NCBI GenBank assembly: GCA_963969395.1
Contig: OZ017797.1
Coordinates: forward strand, 22,444,001 to 22,508,000
Length of the DNA: 64,000 nucleotides
Reading direction: 5' to 3'
DNA from: Pseudoscleropodium purum
Lineage: Eukaryota > Streptophyta > Bryopsida > Hypnales > Brachytheciaceae
The position numbers and the translations under genes are program-made. The stretch's first letter is position 1; each line of letters starts with the position of its first letter. The notes below the pieces were generated by a model. It searched no databases, was not told where the DNA came from, and was given only the letters and a program-made list of their open reading frames with translations. Shown here in pieces: positions 23,589-36,496 of this stretch.

Positions 23589-24504
23589 AATTAGAACAAT
23601 ATTTAATTATTCTAGTATTCTTCTAAAGTTTTCTTGTAAATTCAAACAATTATCAAATCTATTCTAGCATGAACCATCCAAGTATGAGGTTGCCTTCAAC
23701 TAATAATCTTGTTCTAAATACATTCACTTTGATGAATATATTAGAGATATAAATCCACAAAGCAATAGCAAAAGATAAAAGAAGATGAGATCATTTTCAT
23801 CTTGATTTGAGTATTTATATATGTCTCCACTATGCTTGCATGGTTGCCTTGTACTTTTACTTTAAATCTAAAATATACTATCTCTTATTTTGTTTTTGAA
23901 AAGTAAAAGATACTTTCTTAATAACTATTATCTTATCTTATCTTTAATATGTATTACTATGGCCTATATATGTTCTAATTTTCAAATTCATATACTACCA
24001 AGGCTTGATGTGTAAAATGCATATGAATTTATTTTTTTGAGGTACCAAGTCTAAAGGTTAAGCAAATCAAAATGGCTCAAGTTGATTCTCACTATCAATC
24101 TTTAAGCCTAGCCTATATAAGTACACAAGGTAGGGCCTTGTAGCCATAAATAGATTCAACTTCTAATTGCAATCAATTAGTGCTTTACTTATTTAGAATG
24201 ACAATTCATTGAGTGTATTTAGAGTTTCTTTTTTCTTGAATGCATTCAAGATTGGGAAGTATTGGACTATATTTGCATATCTACCTTGTCTTGCTCTACA
24301 TATTCACCAAGTAGGCATTCATTTTTGTGCATATTATCTTACTTAGAAAGTGCTTTCTTCCCAAAACTCACTCCTAGAATTATTTCACAATGGGCACAAA
24401 ATCAACAAAGCATTTCTTGCAATGGCAATGACCCATGAAAATATGATATGAACAAAAACCTGAAACTTTTTTTGCCACTATTGAGCCCCATTTCACCACT
24501 TCAT
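23589..24504. other. AT-rich spacer between RING gene and right R1 copy
   Basis: Likely contains the promoter of the RING gene (minus strand). No other feature recognised. Confidence 0.5.
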
Positions 24505-25029
24505 TTTTTGGGGGATAATCCAATAAGGACGTGATTTACATGAGGACTAAAGTGTTTGATGATGGACTTATAAAAAAATTGTAACAACAAATAATGAACC
24601 AATAAGAAGATTGCAAGAAAGACATATATATAATAACTCTTGCAATACTTTTATAGGGATAGGGGTGTACCTTTACTTTTGAATGCTCAATTATCCATCA
24701 TTTTGGTAATTTTAAAAGAGAGCAATAACCATCAACTAAAGTATCAAAAAAAGAACAAACACCAAAGGAGCTCAATTAGGGTCCTAGACAAGTCTACAAG
24801 ATTAGTAGTGAGATTTAGAATTAACTTCCTACTAGGGGTAAGGAATTCAAAACTAGCAAAGTCCAAAACATCATTTTTGCACCAAATGGAGTTGAACTCC
24901 AAAAAGAGCTCCGCTTTCTCTTTATCCTTACTACTCACATATTGCCTAACAATTATCCATCTTTTTTGAGAATGACGTTTTGAAAAGAGTACTTCCTTCA
25001 ATTAATCCATTAAAGACACAAATAACTAA
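24505..25029. repeat. Direct repeat R1, right copy
   Basis: Counterpart of 22015-22537 at roughly 90% or higher identity by eye, including the shared segments gaggactaaagtgtttgatg and gcaccaaatggagttgaa. Confidence 0.85.
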
Positions 25030-25049
25030 AAGAATTGTAGAAATTGTAG

Positions 25050-25355
25050 ACATTAAAAATGAATATGTCTATTCATATGATTGTGCATTTTTAAGGCAAG
25101 TACATATGATTGTGCATTTTTAATGTCTACATATGAAAAGTATAATGTAGACATTTTTATGAGTACATTAATGAGTACATATGCACAATTATATGTACTT
25201 ATTAATGTACTCATTAATGTACTCATAATCAAAATATAAAAATACACAATCATATGTACTCATTAATGTCTACAAGTAAAAATGAATATGTTTATTCATA
25301 TGATTGTGCATTTTTAAGGCAATTATAGACATTAAAAATGCACAATCATATGAAT
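25050..25355. repeat. Nested inverted and direct repeat cluster
   Basis: Words such as catatgattgtgcatttttaa, its reverse complement aaaaatgcacaatcatatg, aatgtctac, attaatgtactc and gagtacattaat recur in both orientations over 300 bp. The block begins some 20 bp after the right R1 copy. It could fold into several alternative hairpins; no coding potential. Confidence 0.75.
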
Positions 25356-25791
25356 GATCACAAAAAGCATTTGTACCATTTCCCATTATAAGTCTATAAT
25401 ATACAAGTTTTTATACTATAACTTTCCTATTGCAACTTTAAATGACTCAAGTTTTGTCAATAAAGTACTCTTGAATAATTGAAATCTCAAATATTAAAAG
25501 ATCGTCTTTTGCAAAGATCTTTTCCGGAGTACTATTTTTCATCCAGCCACCTTTGATTGAATGTCAAAATTGCTAATTTGTTTTGATATTCATTTAATTT
25601 CTAGCTCAAAAAAACAAATTTGGATCTACAGTGATAATTTTGAATTACACAAAAATATCAAATATATATTTTAAAAATGACCAAAATCTTTATCAAGCAC
25701 ATGAATTCAAATTATTCTTATTCTATATGAATGTAAGAATATATAATATAATTTTATTAAGATAGAATTAGTAGACTTGAAGCCCCTTTCA

Positions 25792-26710
25792 CCTTTAAAA
25801 GACCAAGGGCTTTTCTTTTTGCCAAAAAACACTCAAAACTGCCATTTCTATAATAAAAGGTGAAAAAAAAATTTAATTGTTTTTTTTCATATGTAATCAT
25901 AGGATCTTACACCTAACTATTATGAGAATGTGTGGAAAAAATTTCAGATTTTTTGACTGCACAAATTGCACGATATCTATATTTATTATTTAAAGTGGAA
26001 AAAACAAGTTTTTCAGCATGTTGCGAGACTAGATTTTTTGACTTTGAACCTTTTTAACTTTAATTTTTTGCACTACAGCGTTTTGAGCTTTAAATCTTTG
26101 TGGTATAATATTGAGTAGAGAGTCTACGAAAAATTCAAAAAATTCAAAAAAACTTAAGTTTTATTCTTTAAAAAATTGTTAAATAGAAGTAGGTACGAGA
26201 TAGAAGGAAAATCTAAATTATTAATAAATTTAAAATGGAATTAGAAAGAACTAATCCCAATAGTGAGATTGTTCTAGAAAGCAAGATTGACCATGTGAAA
26301 CTTTTTATTTTGAAAAATTAAAAGAATTGCATTCAAAAATGAATCCTACGAGTTATTTTTTCAAAAAGATGCTCTAATTGCCCAAAAATAAGATTGTCCA
26401 TAACTTTCTCATAAAAAATCCAAACGGAATGAACCAAAGCTCTACATGTACAAAAAAAATATAATCTATGAGGAAAGTTTTTCTTTTTTAAATTTAAAAT
26501 ATTTTTAGCTACCCCTTATCCCATGTTTTGAGCTTATTTGGGTGTAGCTTTTGTTCCTAGGCATCGATTGAAAAAAAAATTATATTCCCATGAAACTAAT
26601 CAATTTTTCTATCTTCAAAAAAAGTTTTAAAAAAAAAGAAAAAATTTCAACATGTAGGTACTTGCCCAAAATCCCATCTATCTCTCAAAGGGACAATGGT
26701 CCTTTAGGGG
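25792..26710 (+). mobile_element. TTAA-type inverted-repeat element, copy 1 (~919 bp)
   Basis: Right end cctttagggg followed by TTAA (26711-26714). The left end is degenerate (TTCA, then cctttaaaag). The interior aligns with copies 2 and 3 (ccaaggg near the left end, then actcaaaactgccattt). No transposase frame, so non-autonomous. Confidence 0.7.
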
Positions 26711-27051
26711 TTAAACTAAAACCAATAGACTATTTGTTTTCTTGATTTTTTGGATTATTCACTAGGACTAGTTTCCAAAAAATATAAACATCAAATAATG
26801 TTTGTATTTTATTGAGTTTTTTGTTTACTTACTAGGGTATTGTATTGCTAAACACAATTATCAATGATTTTTGTATACAAAGTAAGGCATTGAAACTCAA
26901 AGAAATGATTTGAATTCTTGCATGATTTGGACAAATAATTGAATAAATTTGAAATTAAAAATCTTTTAAATATAAAATTTCAAAAAATATTGTCTCTAAT
27001 TGAAGAAATGAATTGAACCTCATTATAGTTGACTTCGGTAAACTTTATTAA

Positions 27052-27973
27052 CCCCTAAAGGACTAGATTGCGTTTTTTGGTTGTATAGAAATTTTGTGCA
27101 GGCCATTGTGACCAGAAATTTGCATATTTTAGGCTGAAATTTTAGAAGAAGGTGTGGATGAGGAATATCTTTCATATGCAACAAATTTCATGACATTTGG
27201 AAATAGGAGTCAAAAGTTATAGCCTAGTATGTTACTTTTTTTCATAACTAGGCAGTTTGGGCAGATTAGAAAAAATCATTTTTTTCAGAAACCAAAATTT
27301 GAAATTGATTTTTTAGACTTATATATACAAGGAAAGTTTTGAATCATTCCATTTTGATCAATGAGTCAAAAGTTATGAGGATTTTTTGTTTGCAGGTAGT
27401 TATGGATTCCCTACTCTAAAATAAATTTTGAAATCATTTATCTTATCCAATTTTCAATATTTTGAAAAAAGAATAAAATCATAAGATGTAAATTTTTTAT
27501 TACAACATTTCAACCATTGGAATTGTCATTTTTCAATTTCTTATTTTAATTCTGAAAAATTTAGTATTTTGAATCATTGTCTACTACTACTTACTTACTA
27601 TTTTTTTCCTACATGTTGTACTATTCCAAATGATTTGAAATTTTTCAAAAATGTGAAATAAATTTATAGGAAAAAGAATCCAAGGAAACACCATCATTTT
27701 GGTCATTTTTTCATAGAAAAATGAGCTTGTGAAGTGTAGCTGCCCAGCTTCTTACAGGGCCTCAAAAATGATTTTAGTGAAATTGAATGCTTATATCTTG
27801 CAATCCACGTGATGGGAATGTGTGAAATTTTTACCACATGTTTCTCATACTAATAGTATAAGATCCTACAGTTATACATGTCAAAAAAGTTTTTTTCAAA
27901 AAAATTCTATTTGTACTAAAAATGACAGTTTTTGAGCTTTTTCGGTGAAAACATAGTCATGGAACTTTAGGGA
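27052..27973 (-). mobile_element. TTAA-type inverted-repeat element, copy 5, opposite orientation (922 bp)
   Basis: Flanked by TTAA on both sides (27048-27051 and 27974-27977). Ends are ccccctaaag-type (ccccTAAAGG at the left, actttaggga at the right). Its right end, reverse-complemented, matches the left end of the copy at 34557 (caaaaactgtcattt, gtaggatctt), so it lies in the opposite orientation. Exactly 922 bp between the TTAA sites. No coding frame. Confidence 0.8.
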
Positions 27974-28371
27974 TTAATATTTGGTTAATTAGAAAGACAA
28001 AGACGAAAAAAAACAAAATGAATCAAGAATTCATAAGATAGATGGATCACTAAACTTTTCAATTTTGTTATTTGGGATTCTTTAAGTCATTATGACACCT
28101 AAAGAACTTATTTATAAATACTTACAAATGTGCCACGTAAGCGTATAATTTCTTTTGCATATATACAACTTCTCCCAATTTTTTTTAGGATTTTGATGCA
28201 ATGAAATGTGTATTATTGAGATATAATTCTCTATGAGTAAATTATAATTTGTTGGAATATAGAAAAGTAGAATAGAAGATTCCCAATGAGGACTTTACAT
28301 TACTACAAGGAATCTCATGGAAGCATCTCAAAAATTGATAGACATTGATCTTCAACAAATATAAGTCTTTC

Positions 28372-29380
28372 ATTATTGCAACTTACTATTTTTTAACTTG
28401 TAGAAACTGAAAGTTTAACTTTCAAAGAATGTTGCCTCAGTGATAGGTACTTAGTGAAAAATGACTCAATATTTGGACCAATAAGTGCATCCTATGTTTC
28501 CATAGTAACACAAAGAAAGCCATCCATCAGACAGGCTTAAACAAACATGTTTTCATCTGCATTGTAAGATCACACAAACAAGACGATATATAGTGAGTTT
28601 GGATGGATTTGTGGCCTGGGTCGAACCAAATGCTGTAGGCCAGACGTTGCTGAATTGAGAAGTACAGCGGCAGTATCATACTCAAGCTTTGCAATCATGA
28701 GATTATAACAGAGTTTGCTTAAGCGAACATCGAAAAATAGAAAGAAAGAAATTGGAGAAGTCTGATCAACATGAACTGAGTGAACACAAGGAAGGCTGCA
28801 CTTCTGCAGGACATAGCCTCTCTGATTCTAGAGCCGAAGGCAATTCATCCAGCTGTTACGAGAAGGGAGATTCACATAATACCCCTAGAGAAGAAACTTG
28901 GTAGCTATGGATTGTTCCTCAATTGAAAAGTCACAAAACTCACGTTTCTGATTAAAATCTGTCATCACGGAACAGAACTAACTGAGGAACTCAGTGGACA
29001 GATTAGAGCACCAAATAAAATAATATCGAAGCTGGGTGATAGCATCCTCTTATGGTTGCAATGCACGAATTGCAGTGTTAACAAGTCCATAGGCCACAGA
29101 GTCCTGCAAGGCTTACAAAGCTCAAAGAATCACAGCAAGAGAACAGGAGGCTTAATGCATGCTCAACAAGTCTCAAATGCGAGTGAAGGAATTAATATTT
29201 GGTCGCCAAAAAATTCAATGTTTCTACTTCATTACTAACAGGACGATGATGTTTCCTAATACATACCTGTAAGGTTGAGATTGTGAATACTAATTGTTCA
29301 AATTTGTCACAAGACTCACGGATTCCGTAAGCCACTGCCGTTTTGTAAAAAAGCGTAATTGCAACTATGACCTTGAAAAC
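28372..29380. repeat. Segmental duplication copy 2 (pair at 8073-9501)
   Basis: Collinear with 8073-9501; the 28880-29200 part is nearly identical to 8970-9290. In this copy about 3.3 kb, including two TTAA elements, separate it from the upstream R1 repeat. In copy 1 the two are adjacent, so the TTAA elements probably inserted after the duplication. Confidence 0.8.
29050..29103 (-). other. Possible terminal coding exon (duplicate of 9155-9208)
   Basis: Acceptor gccttgcag followed by DSVAYGLVNTAIRALQP and TAA. The frame and stop are kept relative to the first copy. No family recognised. Confidence 0.3.
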
Positions 29381-32300
29381 TGATACTTGAACTCTTGCCC
29401 GTATTGACGACTAGATAATGATGCTCTTCAGCTTTATTGGGAGAACCTTCGGTCGTGCCAATGGTGATATTACCTGCACTGTTTTCGCTCTAGTTTTGTT
29501 TCGAGACAGCTCTGGCAATGGCCGCATCTCTGCATTCCCGTTTCAACCCTTCATTTTCGTCAAGGCCATCTTGCCGACCTCCTGGCAGAGGACATAAGCT
29601 TAGATGCGGTCAACTACTCAACTTTATCCCTGTTCGTTTGAGAGCTTTGTATGATAATGTCTCCAAGCTGAGAAAGTTCTACTCCACAAAATTCCAAATT
29701 GTGAATAAATTACAATTTTTTTTACTTTGTGTGGATTTAATAACATCGCACTCAGAAATCAAGAATCAAAATTTCTCTCCTGCAATTCAGTTCTCTTGTT
29801 CTTCTGAGAATCTGAGGGGCTGAAGAATTCATCCTTCCATCCTCCCTATTTCCGGGACGACACCCTAAACCCTGGATTCAACACCAGATGGACTCATGTA
29901 GCAAATCCGCGAAAACATAAATAGCATGACAACGACACGAGGTTTCTAAGGGTTAGAGCAGGACAACAACATCGACGAAATATAGACATCCCTATTCTTT
30001 ACAATAATAAGATTTTCTCTTGACAGGGGCAACATCTAACTGTTTCGCCAGTAGCACAACCAAATTCATCATCGTCTGCACAAAAATGAAGAATCCCATG
30101 AGTAACTACATTTCGTACCTCTAACGATCCGTAGCATTAGCCGTGACCTGACTAATTAGCTACAGAGATTCTCAGAGACTCCCCAAAGCAAAACATTAGG
30201 GCATCTACTCCCACTCACAAACGTTATGTATAAAAGAGAGTAGGTTTTCACACTGGACACTGGGGCTAGGAATGTCGGCATGCAGAGCTCACAAGTCACA
30301 ACTCACAGAGCATTTCACATCAATTCTCGCCTGAGAACATCAGAAATGCGGAAACAGATCAATTGAAGGTGGAGCAGTCACTCACCGCCTTTGACAACTG
30401 CACATTCAATTTGTAAAATTTCACAAAGCTTAGAACAGCACATTCAAAGCTCAAAGCGGCGTTGCCACAATAATTAGGCCAAACCATTGGCCCAACCCTG
30501 GCTGAAACCCTGAACTCGAGCTACAAGCCTAACACTTGGCTCAACTGCACTATTCACCAGAGACAGAAGTTAACCCTTAAACGCTGAAGGGGTGACTCTT
30601 GAAATCATCCTTTTCTATTACTGTGTGAATCACTAGCCTCCAAAATTGCAAAAGTAGTCATTGCAAGTCAAACTAGTGTAGAAGGGCTTATCTTTCTAAA
30701 ACAAATTTTGAGGATGAATAGTTGCACTTCTATCCTATAAAGTTTGATTCCCTGTCATCCATCGGACACAAAACGTCTACCTTGGCATTCAAGGGTTAAA
30801 TGAATTAGTCAATTAGCTCTTTAATCTAATGGTACCTACACCTAAAATGGACCGAATAAGCTCTATGACATAACCAATGTGTTGTAGAAAATGAAAAACA
30901 TTTTTTGAACATTGCTAAAGGACTATAAATCAAATTGCAAGTGTTTCCATAATTTTGGATGAATTGTGAATTAGTTACAAATTTTCAAAGATTCAAAGTG
31001 TAGGGTGCTAAAAGTGTCATGTAGGTGATACCAAAATGAATTTGATGCACATGAAGAAATGACATGATAGAGAAGTTAAAACAACACAAAGTGCACTCAA
31101 TATTGACCACTTGTAGAATTGCCACTTCCATAGTTCTATTAATAGAATTGCGTATTAGTTAGGATTCATTTAACATTTGTCCTTATCATGCGCACCATTT
31201 TGGAAATCCTCCCTATTTATTTTCTCTTCAAAATCAGGGGTTCATTTTTAAAGAGAAGTCTATTTTAAATGTATTTATCCTAAAAGTCCTCTTTGGATGA
31301 TATAATGTGAAATATTCCACACCCATTAGTAGCTACGTAGATAGATGGCATTCAACAAGAGACTAGTCAATGTAATATGTAATTTGCAACTTTAGCACTA
31401 TGATATCAACTAAATAATTAAAGATAAAAAAAATTAGCATTCAATTCATTCAGAGCAATGAATTCAATAACTACCACACATTGCTTCAAAAGGCATTAAT
31501 ATTTCAAATTTGTAAGTGAGAAGATAATTTCTTTGTGTACATATGGGGTGGTAGGAGGTAAAACAATTCATGTCACCATATGAGATATGTAAATTAGAAT
31601 TAGTAAGTACTCAATCACTCATAGGAATTCAACCACTCATAGTCAGGTCAAAAGCAAGAATTGTGTTTGAAATAGGATTTCAGACATATTGAAGCATAGT
31701 AGAGTTTTTTGTTTTTTTTAAAACTTTGAACAAAAAAACTTTGGAAAATTAAATTAAATTTCATATCTAAAAATTTGTTTCAGATTTCAAACCTCCAATT
31801 ATAAATTATAGACTAATTTCAAAGAGGGATTGGAAGGATTATTTCTTTAACCTTTTCAAACATCTTAGTCTCTATATTTTGTCCATAACTTTTGATTTGA
31901 AGCTTGAAATTTCAAAATGATTTTAGAAGATGAAAATTTTTTTGATTTCACAATTTTTCTTAGTTCAAATTTTTTTGAAATAAATTATTCTACTATGCCA
32001 AAATGAAGTCTAAAATTCTACTTTGAACAAAATTCTTACATTTTGACAATGAGTGGTCAAGCTCTCATCTTCAAATTATCCCATACCCTTTGAGGATTCA
32101 TGACAAACAATGGATTTCATTATAGAAAAGACTTTTTTGCCCATCATTCCCACAAATGTCAATGAAGTAATTCCTTAATTTCACCACTAAATTTTTTCTT
32201 CAATGAAAGATGGTCAAGTGACATTGGTATTTGACTAAATGGATCCTTTGGATTGGGGGCAAATTATCTTTACATTTCTTTGTAGATTTTTTTGTAAGGT

Positions 32301-32907
32301 GTCAAAATTACCAAAATAATGGAACACACCATAAATGTTCTAGCACTATCTTAGTACTAAAGCTCACTTTAATTTTCCATGTTGTATGGATGAATTTCAT
32401 AAATGAGGACTCAAGAAAAAGAAAAGGCATCGTCTCTCAATGCTATTGAATGTTATGAGAGCACATACCTAGTTAAATCATAAAGAATTAGGGTATTTTT
32501 AAGATAATTAGTCAAAATTGACATTATTTGCTCTATAAACCAAATTTGAATACAAAAACATTTTCTTAACTTCGACTATACAAAAAAGTAGTATACTAAT
32601 ATATCAAATGTGTGATAAAAATTTCAAACCATTTGACATCATATATTGAAAGATTAAAATGTTCAAAGTTTGTAAAAAGGCTTTTTCATCTCTACCAAGT
32701 AAGGACAATAGACTTCAGTTCCTCTTGAAGTAAAATTTTTAGTCTACATGAATTTACATTTCTCCACCATTGAATTTTAAATCTTATTAGGTACATTGAA
32801 GTAAAATTTTGGAAGAAAATATAGAGTCTAATATACTCTAAATTCTCTTGCAATGTAAAGAGGTTGAAGAACCTAGCAATACACTACCGGTAGACAATTT
32901 TTAATAA
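29381..32907. other. Gene-poor stretch with weak exon-like signals
   Basis: An open frame at 29518-29823 (plus) starts MAASLHSRFNPSFSSRPS, which looks like a plastid transit peptide, but no mature domain follows. On the minus strand, an acceptor at about 30080 (tttttgtgcag) precedes MMNLVVLLAKQLDVAPVKRK and a TAG near 30000, resembling another terminal exon. Neither can be built into a gene. From about 30.6 kb the sequence is AT-rich with nothing recognised. Confidence 0.35.
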
Positions 32908-32911
32908 TTAA

Positions 32912-33833
32912 CCCCTAAAGTCCCAAGGCCATTTTTCTGTCAAAAACCACTCAAAACTGCCATTTTTGTTGCGTTCACCCAAAAAAAAAAAAAAAAATCA
33001 TTTTTTTAGAATCTAACCATATGGTCTTGTACTTAACTTGTCTTAGCTCATATAGTAAAAATTTCATAAAGTTTGATTGTATAGATTGGAAGATATTTGC
33101 ATTCAAAGTTGAAAAAGAAAGTTTTAGTGAACTCTGACTTGCAATTTCAGATGACTTTGACTGCCAATTATGGAATTTTTTTGCACTATTGACTTTGAAT
33201 TTTAAAAATTTTATGTTAAAAAATTGAGTTGAAAGTCCAGGAAAAAAATTCCAAAAATAAACATTGGATTTTCATTCTTTAAAAAAATGCTAAGTAGAAG
33301 TAGGTCCAAGATTGGAAAAAACAACTAAGCCATTAATAATTCCAAGATGGGATTGAAAGAGAATAATCCCAATGGTGAGATTTTTTTAGCAATTGAACAC
33401 AATATTCTCTAAAATAAGATTGTGAAAAATTATGAAAATTGAGTTCAAAAATGAATCCTACAAGTTATTTTTTCAAGAAGATGCTGAAATTGCCCGAAAA
33501 ACAAGATTGTTCTTAACTTTCTCATTATTAGTCCAAATAGAACGAATCAAAGCTTTACATGTAGAAAAAAATCAAACATTTCAGGAAAAAAAAACTAAAA
33601 TTTATTTTGATTTTTTGCAATTTTTTTGTGTTGCCCACTAAGTTCAGTTTCAGGCTTTTTGTAGTATAACTTTTGCTCCCAAGCACCAATTAAAATAAAA
33701 ATTAAATTTCCACGTAGATAATCAATTTTTCTATCTTACGAGAAAGTTTCAAAACAATTTATAAAAAATTGAGGTCACAAGAACTTGCCCGAAATCTGAT
33801 TTGTCCCTCGAGGGAACAATGAGACTTTAGGGG
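32912..33833 (+). mobile_element. TTAA-type inverted-repeat element, copy 2 (922 bp)
   Basis: Flanked by TTAA at 32908-32911 and 33834-33837. Termini ccccTAAAGtccc and gagactttagggg are inverted repeats. Interior words ccaaggccattttt, actcaaaactgccattt and, near the right end, tccctcgaggga (a palindrome) recur in copies 1 and 3. No transposase frame of useful length. Confidence 0.85.
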
Positions 33834-34299
33834 TTAATTAGTTTGTATTAGAAAAATTCTTTTCGGAAAATGTAAATGGTAAAAAGATGTCCCCACCACC
33901 TTCTACAAGTCCTAATTTTTTCATAGTAAAATTTAATATATAGTTAGGATTCTTTACCCTTTTTTAGTAACCACAGTCTTTATAATTTTTTCAAAGTGAA
34001 TGCATGCCATTATTCAAAAATTGCTTCTATTTCCAACATGCACACACATATGGTGAACTACACAATTCTATTTTGTGAATGTGATCCTTGAGCCTTGGAA
34101 TGGAAATTATAACTTTGTCGTCCTCAAAATAAATTGAGGTGTGTACAATGTAACTTGCAATACAAAAATAAATAAAATAAATAATTGCCTCTTTTTGACT
34201 ATTATGGAACAAGTGCAAAATCATTTTAGAACATCATGGTATTTTTCAAAGCATCCCTGCTATGTGTGTGCACATATACTTCCTTTCACAATTAAAGCA

Positions 34300-34552
34300 A
34301 TAAGTGTAAACACAAAAATGTTTTTTTTCATCCATTGATTTTTTGAAGATTAGTTCTTTAACATTTGTATAGTATATATTCTAAATGTAAATATTTTGTA
34401 ACTTACAAAATATTGGTAGTTTGGGTCTTAAAAATTAAGTTTTCAAATTAACAAAATGATCCTTCAAAAACGACTCGAATAAAAAAGCACAAAAAAATCT
34501 TCAAAAATCACTATGAGCATTGAGAATTAGAATTGAGCATTTTGAATACAAA
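34300..34552. mobile_element. Left half of family-A element, split by TTAA element copy 4
   Basis: Aligns with the left part of the intact relative at 37046-37599 (catccat, ttaacatttgtatagta, aatgatccttcaaaaacgac). It is broken at TTAA 34553-34556 by the 922-bp element and resumes at 35483. Confidence 0.65.
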
Positions 34553-34556
34553 TTAA

Positions 34557-35478
34557 CCCCTAAAGGTTCACCAAATTCACCAAAAACGCTTCAAAACTGT
34601 CATTTCTAATACAAGCACCAAATTTTAAATGAAAAACATTTTTGGACACATGTAACCGTAGGATCTTGTAGTAAACTAGTTTGAAAATATGTGGAAAACA
34701 TTTCAGAATTTTTCACCGTGTAGATTGCAAGATATTACGTTTGAAGCGACAAAAACCATTTTTTTGACCCTATGAAAATACGGGCAGCTGCACTTCACAA
34801 GGTCACATTTTCATGAAAAAATGTCCAAAATTATGGTTACTCTTTGGATTCATTCTTCAAGGCAAGTTGGTTACATGCTTAAAAAATTTTAGATTATTTG
34901 GAATTGCACAACATATAGGAAAAAAATAGTAAATAGAAAGAAGTACAAAGTGATTCAAAACACTAAATTGCTATGAATTTAATTATAGAATTGAAAAATT
35001 CCAATCCCAACAGTGGCAATGTAGTGATAAACAATCTACATCATATCTTTTTGTTTTTTTCAAAAAATACTAAAAATTGAGTTAAATAAAGGACTCCAAA
35101 GCTTATTTTTGAGTAGGGAAACCATGACTACCCGCAAACTATAGCACCTCCTAACTTTCATCTTGTAAATCAAAATGGAATGATTCAGAGCTTTTCACAT
35201 ACATATAAATCTAGAAAATCAATTTCAAATTTTTATTTTTGAATAAAGTGATTTTTTAAGAAATTTTTGGGCTGCCCACCGAGCATTGAAAATTACATAT
35301 CATGCAATAACTTTTGAATCATGTAGTCAAAAGTTATGAAAATTGTTGGGCGTTAAAGCTACTCCGTGGGCACATGTTGTGTGAAAATTTCAGCAAAAAA
35401 AACTAAAAATCCCATTTGTAGTGAGCTGTCCAAAATCGCTATGTTGCCAAAAAGAAATATAGTTTAGACCTTTAGGGG
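34557..35478 (+). mobile_element. TTAA-type inverted-repeat element, copy 4 (922 bp), nested
   Basis: Flanked by TTAA at 34553-34556 and 35479-35482; ends ccccTAAAGG and cctttagggg. It is inserted inside another repeat. The uninterrupted relative at about 36020-36040 has a single TTAA at the matching position (gaacttTAAGGaaaaaa context), which shows the target duplication directly. Related in sequence to copy 5. No coding frame. Confidence 0.85.
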
Positions 35479-35482
35479 TTAA

Positions 35483-35736
35483 AGGAAAAAATGTCTAGTG
35501 AAAATTACAAATATTCAACCTAAAATCAATTTTAGAAGTAGTTTTCAATTTTAGGCTTAAACTTTAATTGAAAAATATTGGTTTGTTTACTAATTGATCT
35601 AATCATTTGGATATGATCTATGGATTATATTTTACAATTTTTATTTGAGAGTCATCATTAGATTCTTATTTTAAGTTGCATTTATAATATATCTTTCCAA
35701 TTTTGGAAATTTGGACTATCCTTGGTCTTTAAGGAA
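35483..35736. mobile_element. Right half of split family-A element
   Basis: Continues the repeat interrupted at 34553. It matches 37341-37599 (gatatgatct, gagtcatcatta, aagttgcattt, attttggaaat) and ends near a TTAA at 35737-35740. Confidence 0.65.
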
Positions 35737-35740
35737 TTAA

Positions 35741-36496
35741 GGTCTAATTTCAAATTTTCAACAATAGACAAACACAAATACATCCCAAGCAGTCCAAATG
35801 GGTTTTTCATCCATCAATTTTTTAGATTTTTGTGATAGTTTTTTAGCATTTATACAATATAGATTTTGAAGACTTCCCTTGGAAGATATTTTATAACTCA
35901 AAAGGCACTTATAGTTTTGGTCTCAAAATGGAACTTTTATTGTTCAAAAAATGACCCTTCAAAAATGTCTTAAATAGAAAAGTAAAATAAAAATCTTCAA
36001 AAACCACTAATTTAATGTTTTGAACTTTAAGGAAAAAAATTCTTGAAAAAATCACAAATATTCAAACTACAATTGATTTTAGGAGGAATTTTTAATTTTT
36101 GGCTTCAAATTTAATTAAAAAATATTATTTAGTTTAGTAGTTGAATCAATTGTATGAAAATGAACTCTATATCATATATTATAACTTTTATGTGAAAGTC
36201 ATCATTCAATTATTCTTCTAAGTTGCATTTAAAAGATGTTCATTTTATTTGAATTGTTTTATAAAGGTTCATCTTTTGAACTTACAATAGTGTTACTTTT
36301 TGAGGCCAAATCTACTAATGTCCTCTGAATTATAGAATATTTTTTAGAGCTAAGTCTTCAAAATCTATACTATACAAATGTTAAAGAACTAACACAAGAA
36401 TCTAAAAAATGATGGATGAAAAAGTGCATATTTGTATACTTGGAATGTATTTGTGTTCATCCATTGCTCAAAATCTAAATGTTTGATCCTTTAGGG
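35741..36496. mobile_element. Further family-A copies, at least one in reverse orientation
   Basis: Forward sequence (catccatcaattttttag, ttaacatt-type words, empty TTAA at 36027-36030) is followed by reverse-orientation words (aagtcttcaaaatctatact, aaatgatggatgaaa). It ends gatcctttaggg with TTAA at 36497-36500. It appears to be two partly overlapping copies; internal limits are unclear. Confidence 0.5.

Noticed and set aside
22015..25029. Classical LTR retrotransposon with R1 as LTRs
   Set aside because: R1 ends are not TG...CA, no gag/pol remains or primer-binding site were seen between them, and a solo relative exists elsewhere.
29518..29823. Frame beginning like a plastid transit peptide
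   Set aside because: Only the first ~35 residues look like a targeting peptide; the rest is AT-rich, low-quality sequence with no mature domain or clear donor.
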